NCBI RefSeq assembly: GCF_032854445.1
Contig: NC_088297.1
Coordinates: 18,303,127 to 18,367,126, forward strand
Origin: Liolophura sinensis
Lineage: Eukaryota; Mollusca; Polyplacophora; Chitonida; Chitonidae
Length of the DNA stretch: 64,000 nt
Direction: 5' to 3'
The notes beneath the pieces were generated by a model that ran no database searches, was not told the DNA's origin, and was given only the letters and a program-made list of their open reading frames with translations. The position numbers were made by a program, and so were the translations under genes. Below, one piece after another: positions 1 to 11,999 of the stretch; position 1 is the first letter of the stretch; the number at the start of each line of letters is the position of its first letter.

Positions 1-189
1 CCGTTGAACTTCTTGCATGATTGCGATCTTTTTCCTTTTGCTCAATCTTTTAATCTTTTTCTTATCTGACGTCTGCCAAGCTAATCGGATATATTTTCTA
101 TGGCAATTTTGCTCATGTTTGCTCTGTGAAACACAATATGGAGAAGAATTCTACTTTCCTGGAAATATGTATTCATGCACATATTTCAT

Positions 190-391
190 TGATATTTTAC
201 GCCGTGATCAACAATAGGGTTACTTGTAAATTATACGATGGCTGCCAGCATTATGGTGGGCGGAAACTGGACACCAACGACCGGAGGGGAAGATAACATA
301 AGCTGGACTTGAACTCGCCATTGTATTGGTAAGAGGCTTCTGGGTCGTTCCGCTGTACTAGTGCGCTATCTACTAGGCCCTGAAGGTCCCC
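190..391 (-). mobile_element. SINE family 1, near full length
   Basis: The plus strand shows the reversed tail (TTTTACGCCG), the body (CAGCATTATGGTGGGCGGAA) and the reversed tRNA head ending near CCTGAAGGTCCCC. Confidence 0.85.
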
Positions 392-710
392 TTATGCAAT
401 GTAAAACGACTGCCTTTATCAAGCATAAAATCTATACAGACCACGAAAACCTGTCGATAAAGCCGAGTATATTTTTTTGATGCTGTGAAAAAATGTTTGA
501 TTAAATGAACACAAGATGGAAAGTTCAACAGCTGTTGGAGATAATCAATATTAGACATAATTTCCAAACCAGTAAAGTTCGAGGATTAATGTTGAGGACA
601 GCCATCATCTAACTCCTTACCAGCAGAATCTCGTCTCAGGCTTGGATCTGTCATTTTACCATTCAAATCCCCATGCGGAGACATCTAACTGGGTAACTTG
701 TTCGCTTCGT
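392..710. other. No recognised feature
   Basis: The stretch has only short frames. I see nothing in it. The same is true of 850-1143. Confidence 0.6.
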
Positions 711-846
711 GGTCAGCAATGTTTGTGTTTTGTAACGACCAATAGGAAGATTCTGGTCAGCAATGTTTGTGTTTTGTAACGACCAATAGGAAGATTCTGG
801 TCAGCAATGTTTGTGTTTTGTAACGACCAATAGGAAGACTCTGGTC
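711..846 (+). repeat. 44-bp tandem repeat x3
   Basis: Copies start at 711, 755 and 799 with GGTCAGCAATGTTTGTGTTT and are nearly identical; a partial fourth copy follows. Confidence 0.95.
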
Positions 847-1143
847 GGCTATTATAGTTACACTTAGCGTTAAACTCAGATGTAATCAAATCTAGAAGCA
901 ACAAAAGACGTTTGTACGATGCGATCCTGGGACAGGATGATATGGACGAGACACAAAAGTGAGTGCAGGGATTTCTCTTGCATCTATTATAAATTACGTG
1001 CTCATATTTATTGGTAATCAGAGGTATTTTACTTTTTAGGCTCCTTTTATAATGTTACGGAAATCTGCAAGTACTGATATGATGGAAAGTAAATTGTATG
1101 TGTTATCCGAATAAACTAATAGATGTATTGTTCACTTTATTTG

Positions 1144-1275
1144 TGTTTTCCGCCGTACTCAAGAATATTTCAGTTATATGACAGCGGACATGCAGCATTA
1201 TGGTGGGAGGAAATCGGACATAGCCGGGGGAGACACACAGCCATGTGCAGGTTGCTGCCGATCTTTCCAAAGTTC
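1144..1275 (-). mobile_element. SINE family 1, head-truncated fragment
   Basis: The reversed tail CGCCGTACTCAAGAATATTT and body GCATTATGGTGGGAGGAAAT are present, but the tRNA head is missing. Confidence 0.85.
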
Positions 1276-1317
1276 GGCAAGGACACCAGATGTATTGTCA
1301 ATAGCATTTTTAAATGC

Positions 1318-1490
1318 ATATTTATTTATTTATTTTATCGGTGTTTTAAGCCGTACTCACCACCGTCCGCAGGCTGCTGAGAGACCTTCCCACGCACGTC
1401 GGGAGAGAAAGCCAACATGAGATGGACTGGAACTCATAGATGCTCCTGCTGTGCTACGTTTGCACACTAGCCACTCTACCACGAAAGTCC
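1318..1490 (-). mobile_element. SINE family 1, internally deleted
   Basis: The reversed tail with TTTATTTATTTATT is followed directly by the AGACCTTCCCACGCACG region and a degenerate head up to ACCACGAAAGTCC; the middle of the body is deleted. Confidence 0.85.
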
Positions 1491-2002
1491 AATTGTCAAT
1501 AGCAATATGTCGCCCAAAACAGTTTTTGGTTATGACTTGGCTGCGTTTATGGGTAAAATATACCCTGTTTTCCTTTAAAGCAGTATAACTTTACATTCAA
1601 TTTTATTATACTCCAGATATTCATACTATATACATACACTTGCGACTGTTTCATCGTTTGCCACACTACAATTCTGTTCCAGTACGTGTGACACTATAAT
1701 GTAAACTGGAATGTCATAGTGACGTGACGTCATAGTTCAAAGTCCTCACATGAACAAAGAGTCACTGCTCTAACCGTCTTTTCTTCTCGGCACAACATGA
1801 TAGTAATCCAAACCAGTGCACAAACATGATAGTAAGTTGAACGGCCGCGTTTGCTAAACCTTAGTTGTTCACCTCTTCACGTACATATGCTTGGAATTTG
1901 TACGGTTTCACCAGCATCTGCAAGTGAACAATTCAGATAAAATGCCTAGTTTTCCAGCATATCTGTGTTAACTGGTTTCTCTGTTTTATTTTTCTTTTAC
2001 AG
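1491..2002. other. Upstream (intron-like) sequence of the fucosyltransferase remnant
   Basis: The only signal is the polypyrimidine tract and acceptor at 1981-2002. A first exon was not found. Confidence 0.5.
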
Positions 2003-2982
2003 AATTACTGCTCATCATATGTATTCCCATCGCAGTCTTACTACTCCGCTCCTATTGGCTGCCACTTCAGATCACATGTATTGGGTATTCACAGCTTCAC
2101 AGAGACTTCGCAGAATTCGTCCTCCTGTCTAAAGGAAATTCAGAGAAGAAATAGTGGAAACTTTTTGTGCAAGATCTTTGTGGGTGGTTTGGGGAACCAC
2201 ATGCTCCAGTATGCGTCCTTATACGGTATTGCCAGATCAAAGGGAATGATTCTTTAATAGACGCCGTGACGTCATCAATGACATTTTTGACACGTGGGCT
2301 TTGAAGAGGAGTGATTGCAATAAGTCAATCTGTTTTGGAATGCCAAGTCATTTTGAAAGAAGATCTTCGGCCTTCGGCAACGCCACCGTTGCATTCCACA
2401 GCGATCAAAACACACATTTTTATGGCTACCTTCAGTCATTCCTCTACTTTGCTACATACGAACAGGAACTGCGATGTCAGTTTAAATTCTCATATGACGT
2501 CATAAAACGCGCCGAAGAACTACTTTCAGGGCATTCGAAATCCTTGCGCATCGGAACGCCCAAGCTGTAACACTTGTAGCAGTTCACGTCCGGACAGTGG
2601 ACAAACTTTTGGCGGTTGTAAAATCTGGCGGTTTAACTGTTGCCCCAAAGAAATACATTTTAAAAGCTAAGCAGTATTTCATTAAAAAGGAAGAATCGAG
2701 TCGTGTTTGTCGTCTGCTCCGATTCCATGGACTGGTGTACAGGGAATATCCCCGGAGAAAGCACCGTGTTCGTCCGCGGCCCAGAGCGCCGTGGAGGATC
2801 TGGCAGTGATGTCGCTGTGCCAGCACGCCATCATGACGGTGGGAACGTTCGGCTGGTGGATGGCGTGGCTGGTCAATGGCGACACCGTGTACTACAGCTG
2901 CAGGTTTCTGCTGGGATCCAGGCTGTCGCAGCAGTGGAACGTCTCCCACCATTACCCATCACACTGGATCCCAGTGGAATAA
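2003..2982 (+). pseudogene. Alpha-1,2-fucosyltransferase (GT11) pseudogene
   Basis: Fragments in order match a galactoside alpha-1,2-L-fucosyltransferase, a Golgi enzyme that transfers fucose from GDP-fucose to galactose. After a strong acceptor (TTTTACAG) comes a hydrophobic anchor ELLLIICIPIAVLLL, then the N-terminal block GGLGNHMLQYASLYGIARSK (from about 2183), which ends in an in-frame TAA at 2255-2257. In another frame, 2341-2566 encodes HFYGYLQSFLYF and a helical stretch. At 2567-2700 lies VAVHVRTVD, the place of the family HxRRxD motif with the second Arg replaced by Thr. The C-terminal blocks CSDSMDW and AIMTVGTFGWWMAWLVNGD follow in two more frames and end at the TAA at 2980-2982. 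One stop and about four frame changes make a functional product unlikely. A multi-exon reading is unlikely because the blocks are contiguous. Confidence 0.82.
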
Positions 2983-2989
2983 TTGGAGC

Positions 2990-3529
2990 GTGGTGATGTG
3001 CCTAGATCCGAAAGGAATGCGAGGGATACAGATCAAAGCTGCAGTTTTTGAAAAACAATATGTTGTGAATATGTGAGTTTCGGATTAAAACAGTGTATGT
3101 GTAATGTGTATGCGAAAATTATGGAATTTATCGATATGCATATTAAATCGATAGTTTGATCCAAAACGTTTAGGAATGTCTTCATAAAATTAAAGATAAA
3201 TAAAATTTACGGGATTGTGGTGGAAAGTTTTGCAGATAACATAAAATGTTTTCAAATGCATTAGTAGATTACATCGGAATGCCGAGTTAATTCAACATAT
3301 TTTTCTGTCTCTAGAGTTTGAGACAACCAGAATGCTACTGCAGTTTATAACTAATCATGAATTTATTTGCTGATTTAATTCCTTTTTTATCAATTTTTAC
3401 CGCTGCCGTCGTTTTATCGTACACACGAAAACGCTTTACCGCTAGAGAAAACAAGACTGGCTGAAGGAAAGAACAGACCTTAGCCATCCACTTGGTAAGT
3501 GTTTTGAAATAAAACACTAGCATAACCAC

Positions 3530-3601
<72 letters not shown>

Positions 3602-4950
3602 TTGTTTGGTGGTTTATGTGAACTTTGTGCCGTCTTCTTACCGTCCTTGTGGGGACTTCGATGGCTGTGGGACCTCTCACTTGGCCATAAACATTTTTTG
3701 CTCTTTAGGTCACTAAAGTATGAACTAAGTACACACTGGTGACTTTTGTTTGCATAACAGTCTACTTTTCTAACCTCCATGATGGAAAGAACGAGTTTGC
3801 CGAGTTTGGAACAACTTTAACATGAAAAGTATACAAATACAAGCGAGTTGTCTCCCCTGCATTATTGACTTCAATAGTTCCCATTATCCCGCTCTCTTCC
3901 GCTCCATAAAACGAGTCTCTCATGCCACTACCCTCTTTTGACGTTCATAGTGAACCATGTCCTTTAGGTGGTATTGAATAGTTGCCTCTGCCTCAGTGCT
4001 ACTAATGTATTGCAGTGGGATGTTTGTGATGCTTTAATTGGACAGTTTTGGTCGATTTGTTTCATTCTTGTATTCTTTGAGGTTGTTTGTAGAATTATAT
4101 GCGTAATTTATAATGCTCATAGGCCTACAAATATCTCGAACGTATTGTATTACACATATATTGCTGATATATAAGGCTACAATGAAACGATAATGTCAAA
4201 AATGACTTAACTAAGCTTAGATAACTTGGTTACACGATTACATACAATATTCGATATTAACGTCATCGTCTCTGTGTATTATGCATAATGGCAAGTATGG
4301 TTACTTCTAGCACCTTTAGCTCCCTTCTGTTTCAAATAACCAATATACTACTGCTGACTACAGCCCTGAACAAGAATGCTCATACAATATCCAAAACCAG
4401 TCTTTTCATCTATGACTGTAAATTTGTACTTGTACTGTACCTTGTCCTACAGGGGCGAAACTTATACTATAACAATCTGAATAACGAATCTGAATCTGTT
4501 GATATCTATAACATTTTCTCCAGCCTGAATGCTTATCCTGATTTGAAACGTATTTTTGAAATTATCGACTTGTTTCGACTGTTGATTGAAAACCATCAGA
4601 ACGGTATGTCTTAAAATATATAATCGCAATCAGTTTAACAATACATTGTTGGTATAAGTAGCAAGTTCCCCTGTACTATCTTGGTGCATTCTTGTAGAGT
4701 AGGCCCATAAACACATTTACGCTTGCAAATTATGTATGCGGTATTCTCATGTATAGATTTTCATGTCTAAAATATATGCATTTGTTTTCAGTAGTATACA
4801 GAGTATAGGTTCTGGGCACCACCACCCCCCCCCCCCCCCATTGGGGCCCCTCCCCATAACAAATAGAGGCTCCCAGCCCCCATTTCCCTGAACACCCTCC
4901 CCCTGCAAATAGGGGCTCCCAGCCTCATCTCGTGGCAATAGGGGCTCTAT
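2990..4950. other. AT-rich sequence without recognised gene
   Basis: Apart from the GA run, one 108-codon frame (4288-4614) with no known domain and a C run at 4827 are all that stands out. Confidence 0.5.
3531..3597 (+). repeat. (GA)n microsatellite
   Basis: This is a near-pure GA run. It creates long Ser-Leu open frames on the minus strand that are not genes. Confidence 0.97.
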
Positions 4951-5240
4951 GGCGGCTGTCGAAATTTTTTATTAAGGAAATTGGTGTCGTTAGGTATACG
5001 ACGCCATACAATGAATCATCGTCAAAAAGCACGAGCACTACGGGAGGAGTATGAGGACGCTCATAGGTGTACGGCCCAAGTACCCACGGTCCCGCCTTGC
5101 CTTGGAAGAATTGCAGGGGTTCCTCGACAGTATAAAACGGCTGGGAAGCAAGACAACAAGAACGCAACCAGTAACGAGGAGTTGGATGAAGTGCTAGGTG
5201 GAATGCAGGATGAAAAGAAACTGCAAGGCAACAACATGCC
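4951..5240 (+). pseudogene. Small charged helical protein of the element, copy 1
   Basis: A stretch starting near MNHRQKARALREEYEDAH encodes a charged, probably coiled-coil protein. Its reading is split over frames, and the downstream part matches copy 2 at the DNA level. The function is unknown; it sits directly upstream of the zinc-ribbon frame. A second, diverged copy lies about 538 bp further on, including the upstream untranslated stretch. Confidence 0.5.
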
Positions 5241-5515
5241 CAAGGGTCGCAATAATTGCCGGTGGCCTTCTCATCGGTACCACAGAGCTCTGTGGTAAGA
5301 GATGCCTGGGGGAGTACTGCAGGGTTCACCTATACCGTCTGCGGAAGGGTCCTGGCACCCAGCCATGTATTAGCTGTGGTCGGGGCGTTAAAAACCGATT
5401 TCGGCTTTGCATGGCCTGCGGACATAATAGGGTCCAGACGAGTGAGAGGAAGCGAGGCTCAAAGATTTCTTGGACGAGTTCAAACGGCTGGCGGGCTATC
5501 GAAATTTACAATTAG
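5198..5515 (+). CDS. Small zinc-ribbon-like protein of the element
   Basis: An open frame of 105 codons lies between the two helical-protein copies. It has a short hydrophobic Gly-rich stretch (AIIAGGLLIGTT) and then a cysteine-rich region with C32, C36, C41 and H44, followed by CISC and CMAC pairs at 57/60 and 71/74. The spacing CX2C-X10-CX2C resembles a zinc ribbon. I do not recognise the protein beyond that, and the true start is uncertain. It may be a remnant of a longer gene, given the decay around it. Confidence 0.4.
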   Translation: MECRMKRNCKATTCPRVAIIAGGLLIGTTELCGKRCLGEYCRVHLYRLRKGPGTQPCISCGRGVKNRFRLCMACGHNRVQTSERKRGSKISWTSSNGWRAIEIYN

Positions 5516-5823
5516 AGAGTCGGTGTAATTAAATATAACGCAGATATCGGCGCGTACCATGAAGCACCATCAAAAGGCCAGAGCACTTCGGGAGGGGTTT
5601 GAGGCGACCTAGGTGTGCAGCCAAGCACCCAGAGTCCTGCATTGCCTTGGAAGAAGTGCAGGGGATCCTCGACAGGTATAAAACGGCTGTGGCTGAGTGG
5701 AAGCGGCTTGCAAGACAGCAAGAACTCCCGAAGTAACGAGGAGTTGAAGCAAGACAACAAGAACTTCCTCCGTAACGAGGAGTTGGATGAATTGCTAGGT
5801 AGAAAACAGGGTAAAAGAAACTA
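5489..5823 (+). pseudogene. Small charged helical protein of the element, copy 2
   Basis: This is a diverged repeat of 4951-5240, recognisable from CATCAAAAGGCCAGAGCACT onward through AGTAACGAGGAGTTG and ATGAATTGCTAGGTAG. It contains a stop (TAG near 5609) and indels relative to copy 1, and an internal duplication of the AACGAGGAGTTG segment. It lies just upstream of the polymerase. Confidence 0.55.
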
Positions 5824-5884
5824 GAATTCATTAACACCGGAAGGCCATAAGGAATCTCCTCCGGGTATGGGCAGATGGGCGTAC

Positions 5885-8800
5885 CCGAAGGTGTTTGGAC
5901 TGACCCTTAGAAATCGAGGTAATTATGCGCCAGAAGCTAGAAGAAGAGATCCTGGCACTCAACGGGGTTAAGTTCCAACTAGCCTCAGGGGTTCAGCTGC
6001 GAAAGGCCCAAGCCGATGGCAGTGAAGAGTATACCAGCCCAGTACTCCGCAGCAAACAGGAGGCCCTCCTAGAGGTCGGTGACATTGACGGGGCTCTAGA
6101 TAAGGCCTTCCCCACCATCCAGGAGGTGCTAGAAAAATGGACGCAGCGAGGGTCAGGGTGGGCTGTAATGGCGTGCAAACACTCTGGCTTGACATTGCAA
6201 GGTATCAGCCGCTGAGAGGGAGGTCCTACATACCCCTGCAGCCGTGAGTAACAAGAAAGCAGTCATCAACGTGAAGAACAAAGACGACGACTGCCTCCGA
6301 TGGGCGCTCCGGTCTGTCTTATTTCCAGCCACCCGGACCCTCAGAGACCAACAAAGTATCCCACCAATGATGGTCTTGACTTTGGGGGGGAGGGGGTCGA
6401 CTCGACTCCCCCACACCCACCTCTCATATCCCTAAAGTGGAGGAAAAGAACGGCATCGCCATCAACGTGTTCGTGTGGGACAACGGCGTGATCGTGCACC
6501 CGCCTCAGCAAGCAGCCCGGCGACACGCCCCGAATCAATCTGCTTGCTGATTGAGAAGGGCAGGCAAATTCCATTATACGTGGATAAAAGACCTCAATCG
6601 GCTCCTATACCAAGAAAGTAAGGCGCCAAATGGCAAACACTTCTGCGAGCGCTGCCTACACGGCTACAAAAGGGAGGACCTGCTCGAGGCGCATAAGCCG
6701 GAATGCCAAGGGATTGGCCAGACGGTGGTGAGGGTGGAGATGCCCCAGGAGGGGAAAAACAAGTTCTCCTTCCAGAACCACCACAAACAGCTTACCGGCG
6801 CCGTTCATCATATATGCCCACTTCGAGGCTCTGACCAAAAAGGTTGAAGGCCAGCCGCCAGCCCCACAGAGAGCAGCACTCAAAAGACTCAGCACCACGA
6901 GCCCTGCAGTTACTGCTATGTTGTGGTGCGTTGCGACGGCCACACAAAACGCCCCGTGGAATACAGAGGCCCTAACGCGACGGAACACTTCCTCAGAGCT
7001 CTCCAACAGGAGGAGCAGGAAATCAAAAATTTTCTAGCCAACCCTATAGCCATGAGGATGACTCCCCAGGACTGGCAGGCCCACAACAACGCCACAACCT
7101 GTCACATGTGTGAGAAGCCTCTGGGCGTCGATTCTGTGCGCGATCACTGCCATATCACCGGCAAGTACAGAGGCGCAGCCCATAACGTATGCAACCTAAA
7201 GCTGCGGCTGGGTCCCAAGACAGCCATACCGGTAGTCTTCCACAACCTACGGGGCTACGACAGGCACCTCCTGATGCAAGCCATAAGTAAGTTGGAGGGG
7301 AGCAATCTCCTGCATCCCCAACAACCACGGAAAAGTACATCTCCTTCTCGCTGGGGCAGCTCCACTTCATCGGCAGCGTTTAATTCTTACCGGCTTCCCT
7401 TGACAATCTGGTAGAGGCCAACAAACCTGAGGCTTTCCACATCACAGCCCGGTATGAGCCTGCCGAAGAAAAACGTAAGTTACTCATGCGCAAGGGCATA
7501 TATGGACTCCTGGGAGCGCTTCGACGAGTCCAGCCTCCCACCTAAAAAGGCTTTCTACAGTAAGCTCAAAGTCGGAGGCATTAGCGATGAGGACTACATC
7601 CATGCGAAACAGGTATGGAAGGCATTTGACTGCACCAATCTGGGGGACTACACAGACATTTACTGCCGCACAGACGTGCTCCTATTGGCTGACGTGTTTG
7701 AGGCCTTCCGGAAGACTTGTTTAGAGCAGTATGGATTGGACCCAGCTCACTACTTTACGAGCCCAGGTCTCTCGTGGGATGCGCTGTTCAAGAAGACTGG
7801 GGTAGAGCTGGAGCTGTTGACCGACTATGACCAACATCTCTTCATTGAGAAGGGGTTGCGAGGAGATATCTCCATAGTAAGTAAGCGATACGCCAAAGCC
7901 AATAATCCGCAGGTGGAGGAATACAACCCCGAAAGTCCATACAGCTACATCCAATACCTAGGCGCCAATAATCTATATGGCTGGGCTATGAGTCAGTTCC
8001 TTCCAACGGGCGGCTTCCAGTGGGTAGATGACGCGCGGCGTCTCGGTGAAAGAATTGCTACCCACCCCCACGACAGTCCTTCCGGTTACATCCTCGAGGT
8101 CGACCTAGAGTATCCGGCCGGCCTACATAACGCACATAACGGCTATCCATTAGCCCGGAGCGTCTGGTGGTCCAGAAGGAGTGGATGTCGAACTATCAGC
8201 ACGGTCTTCTCGGCAAGAAAGCGCCTACCGAGGTCGAAAAGCTGGCCCCCAACCTCCGCAACAAGGAACGGTACGTCCTGCACTACCGGAACCTACAGCT
8301 GTATCTATCTCTGGGAATGCGCCTGACAAAGGTTCACCGGGCCCTGAGATTCGCCCAGAGCCCTTAGATGGAACCCTATATCAGGATGAACACCGAGCTC
8401 CGAAAAACGGCCGCGAGTAAATTCGAGAAGGACCTGTACAAGCTAATGAACAACTCGGTCTTCGGAAAAACTATGGAGAACCTTCGGAAGCGTGTGGACG
8501 TCAAGCTGGTACGCTCTGGAGAAGACGACAAGATCCGACGTTGGTAGCCAGCCCGAGCTTCGCACGGGCAAACATATTTAATGATAACCTCGCAGCGCTT
8601 CAGATACACAAGACCCGTCTAGTCCTAAACCGACCTATCTATGTTGGCATGAGCATTCTAGATGTTTCCAAGCACCTGATGTACGACTTCTACTACAACC
8701 ACATGAAGGCCCAGTACGGAGAGCGCTGCCAGCTCCTCTACACTGACACGGATAGTCTGCTACTCGAGATTCAGCCTGAGGATGTTTATAGGGATATGGC

Positions 8801-9014
8801 TGAGAATGCAAACCTGTACGACACCTCAGATTACCCACAAGACCACCCCCTGCACAGCGTAGCAAATATGAAGGTCTTGGGGAAAATGAAGGACGAGTGC
8901 GCGGGGTGGCCGATCGCCGAATACATTGGTCTGCGTCCCAAGATGTACTCCATTCTGGAGGCAGGTGAAGCGAACATTAAGAAGGCCAAGGGCGTGAAAA
9001 GGAGAGAAAACTGA
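5885..9014 (+). pseudogene. Family B DNA polymerase (DNA_pol_B_2 type) with HNH domain, pseudogene
   Basis: Blocks of one long polymerase appear in order but in changing frames. The N-terminal conserved region is at 5925-6330, and a C2H2-like finger (HFCERCLHGY, then EAHKPEC) is at 6640-6710. The exonuclease I region IIYAHFEAL (6807-6833) has His where the catalytic Asp belongs. The HNH/endonuclease VII-like domain has CHMCEKPLG, DHCH and GKYRGAAHNVCN (7099-7194). Exonuclease II (HNLRGYDRHLL) and III (YCRTDVLLLADVF) follow. Palm motif A reads YLGANNLYGWAM near 7955, with Gly (GGC, 7961-7963) in place of the metal-binding Asp. Motif B ([11 protein letters not shown], near 8431) and motif C (YTDTDS, near 8740) are intact. 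At least six frame changes, plus internal losses, and a truncated C-terminus show it is dead. Identification of family is strong; the exact virus-like lineage is not. Confidence 0.85.
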
Positions 9015-11999
9015 GTTGGAAATGCACCTAAATATTTTTCCCAGCAACCATAATAATAAGATGTTACACCATAGAGTAACAAACCATTACCTACCAAAAG
9101 AAACAGGGCGACGGTGAAATACAGCGAGACCAGAGTGATTATAGGCGATCCTGTCTTTTCCAGAACAAAAACCTGTATTCGAACAAATCTTGTTAAATTC
9201 TTCACAAAAAACTGTAAAGGCGCTTACACATGACTATATGGTTTATATACTGTATAACAAAATATTGTTTTGTAAAATAGAGTATCGAATATATGTACTG
9301 GATGAATGGTCTCTTAATTCCTTTAACGGATCTGGGGATTAAATAAAATCTTTTCTATTTGCTTCTGTTAGATTTTATTCGTCCAGCTCATGCTGGACGT
9401 CGGTTTCCTCCCACCATATTTCTAGCCCAAAATTTTCGAAAGTTCAAAAGCACAACTTCTGATCCTTGCCTAAACTATCTTGAAATTTAATGAATGTGCC
9501 ATTTGTCGTTTTCTCACAAAATGTATCGCCATATTGATAAGAAGAACAGTAGTAATAATCATAACAATTTCAATAAGGATTCCAGCCTGAGTGGCTTGAA
9601 ATCCGAATAATAGCTATAATTGTCTGGAGTTATTCCGCTTGTAGGCAGTTTTTACACACGGTTTTTATCGCCTGCTTCTGAACAAATCTCTGTCACATTT
9701 TCTCAACGACAGACCCTTCAAATCAAATCTATGCTCTTTCAAAAGAGGCCAGGTTCGACTGATGTGTATGAAAATAGACAGAAACCATGTTACACAACGG
9801 ACTATCAATGCAAGAAAATTATATATACCTTGGCAAAGGAGTACAATTTTCATTCGTCCAAGTGGAGGTGTGTCTTCATTATTTTTCACATAACTTTTAC
9901 AAATGCAGCGTGTCGACTACTAAACCGCGCATTTTCAACGAACACAAAACTGTTTCTGCAGTACGTGCACCAGGGTCGTCCACAAATGAATTATAAATAG
10001 TGTCCTTACTTAAAACGGATCTTTTTTGACCCTTAATTACATTGCCGCGTCGAATTATTAGGGTCAACGATACCATAGCGCGTCACCTCTTGAAATCGTT
10101 GGGATTAAGCCTATTGTTATCGTGTGAATTATAATTTTTCTTTCTCTCGCGCCTTTTTTTGTAATTGGATTATTATTAGGGGCTCACGTGGGTGGAGTCG
10201 CGGGACACCTATTAAAATCGTGCACACAATTATTATTATTTATTGAGTTTTGTGTGCCATCTGCAGGCTAGACCATGTGACTTGAAATTTTGCAGTAAAA
10301 TTCTCACATACCTGAACTTGTGCACTGGGCTATTGTGGTATTTCTATGTCACATGGGTTGGTAGCCATTTTGGATTTATACCAAAACTTTCGAACGTCTT
10401 CTTCTCAAGAACGGATTGATGTAAAATTTGACATTCAGGTAAACAGTTCAGAGATGCATTACGTTTGAGGAAATCGGTGATTTCCGGTAAAAATTGTGGA
10501 CGCTCGCCATTTGTCGATACCGCAAGGTTACAACTAGTTTTGAATTTTTTTACTTATTCTGTTGTATTTTAAGCCCCTGATTCCGAATCTACTTTTGTTT
10601 TTTATATATAATTGTAACTTTTTGAAATGAAAAAACTAAATTTTTGAGAACTACATGAATTTAGTTACGTAATTTCAGTGCCCTGTAATTCAAGAACTAT
10701 GGGAGATTTTCAACAAATTGTAGCCCACAGCATGCTCTTTCTGGATCGTACCAACATATTCGAACTACAATCAAAAAATTTCCCGCCAGAAGCGTTTAAA
10801 TGACACAAGCGTTGTTCTTGGAAATATATGTTTAATCCCAGTGCTTTAACATTGACTCAGAAGTTATTTGGACATGTATACATGATCGGTCCATTGTCGT
10901 TTCTGTTTCTCTGTCCATGATTTTCCAAGCGGCTGTGCGTTAGATATAGCCACATTGTCACGTATTTCATAGTGTACAATGAGAAGTACGACAACGAACG
11001 ACGTAAACCCCGGCCTAAACACTTTAGCACTTTCAGTTCTGATTATTTCCTGGATCCCCGGTTTTTGGAACTGTATGAAAGCCGTAACCGCTACACAGTT
11101 AGTACCACTAAGTCTCGAGGGGATATTCGTGCGAAACGTTTTCTGCCTTTTTATAACAATCTGAACTCACAGCGACCACAGAGTATTATAGTTAAGCGGT
11201 TAAACGTTAGTCTGATCACAAATTTCAACCGTGACAAAAATTGTGATTGGTATATTTATAGACTGAGCTTGGAATTGACATCTATCATAAAGATATACAA
11301 CTACTGATGTTTTCCCTTCCTCAAAACTGCGCGGAAATTATGACTTTACAAACAAGCCATAGGGGATATTATGGCAGGTTGATGTACCCAAGCGTGCTTA
11401 TTAAAATGACGATGAATTACACTGAAGTCTAATAAGACTTACTGCTATTTGACCCTTTCTAAAGCATGATTGGTACAGGAGTTGACACCTCAGAAAGGCC
11501 AAACCTTAATCAGGCTACCCGAAAGAAAGACAATAAACGCTGATTTGGTTGGTGTACTCAATCAAGCTAATTAAACTCACAGATGGCGCGAAATAAGGCC
11601 GCAGATTATTAGTACATAATAGAAAACTTAAGAAAAGACGTTTGGTGGTTCTTTGTGTCAGATCTTTCTATTCAAGCCCTCATATCTCCAAACTATATGC
11701 ATGTACACCTATCATATATTTCCTAGCCAAATGTTTCCAGGTACTGAAATGAGATAAACTTTATAACAAATATAAAAACCTTCATAAGGTAATTGCGATG
11801 CACACAACAATACAAAAAAAATGTTCCTGGAAATCCTCGACTGACTAAGGCATTTTATGCCAAATTATGATTTTTATTTATGTTCATTCCTATCCATTTC
11901 ATTTAATCAGAACTCTTCATAAAAATTAACTAATCACTCATATCTTACTTGTATTTCATCTATGTTGTGATAACAGAAGCCCAAAACGTCCATTCATGT
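9015..11999. other. Anonymous AT-rich sequence
   Basis: Frames here are under 130 codons, overlap each other and show no domain. I see nothing I can support. Confidence 0.5.

Larger units (their letters stand above)
4951..9014 (+). mobile_element. Decayed Polinton/adintovirus-like element
   Basis: This GC-richer block stands out from its AT-rich surroundings and carries, in one orientation, a duplicated small-gene module followed by a family B DNA polymerase with a fused HNH-type zinc domain. That arrangement fits large self-replicating DNA elements related to Polintons and adintoviruses. No retroviral-type integrase, packaging ATPase, protease or capsid gene is visible here, and no long terminal inverted repeats were found, so class assignment is inference. 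Both ends look truncated: the polymerase stops short of its usual C-terminus near 9014, and the sequence turns AT-rich after it. Confidence 0.65.

Noticed and set aside
3480-3780. Minus-strand Ser/Leu-rich frames
   Set aside because: These are translations of the GA microsatellite.
10972-11307. 111-codon plus-strand frame
   Set aside because: It overlaps another frame of similar quality; no motif or splice signal supports it.
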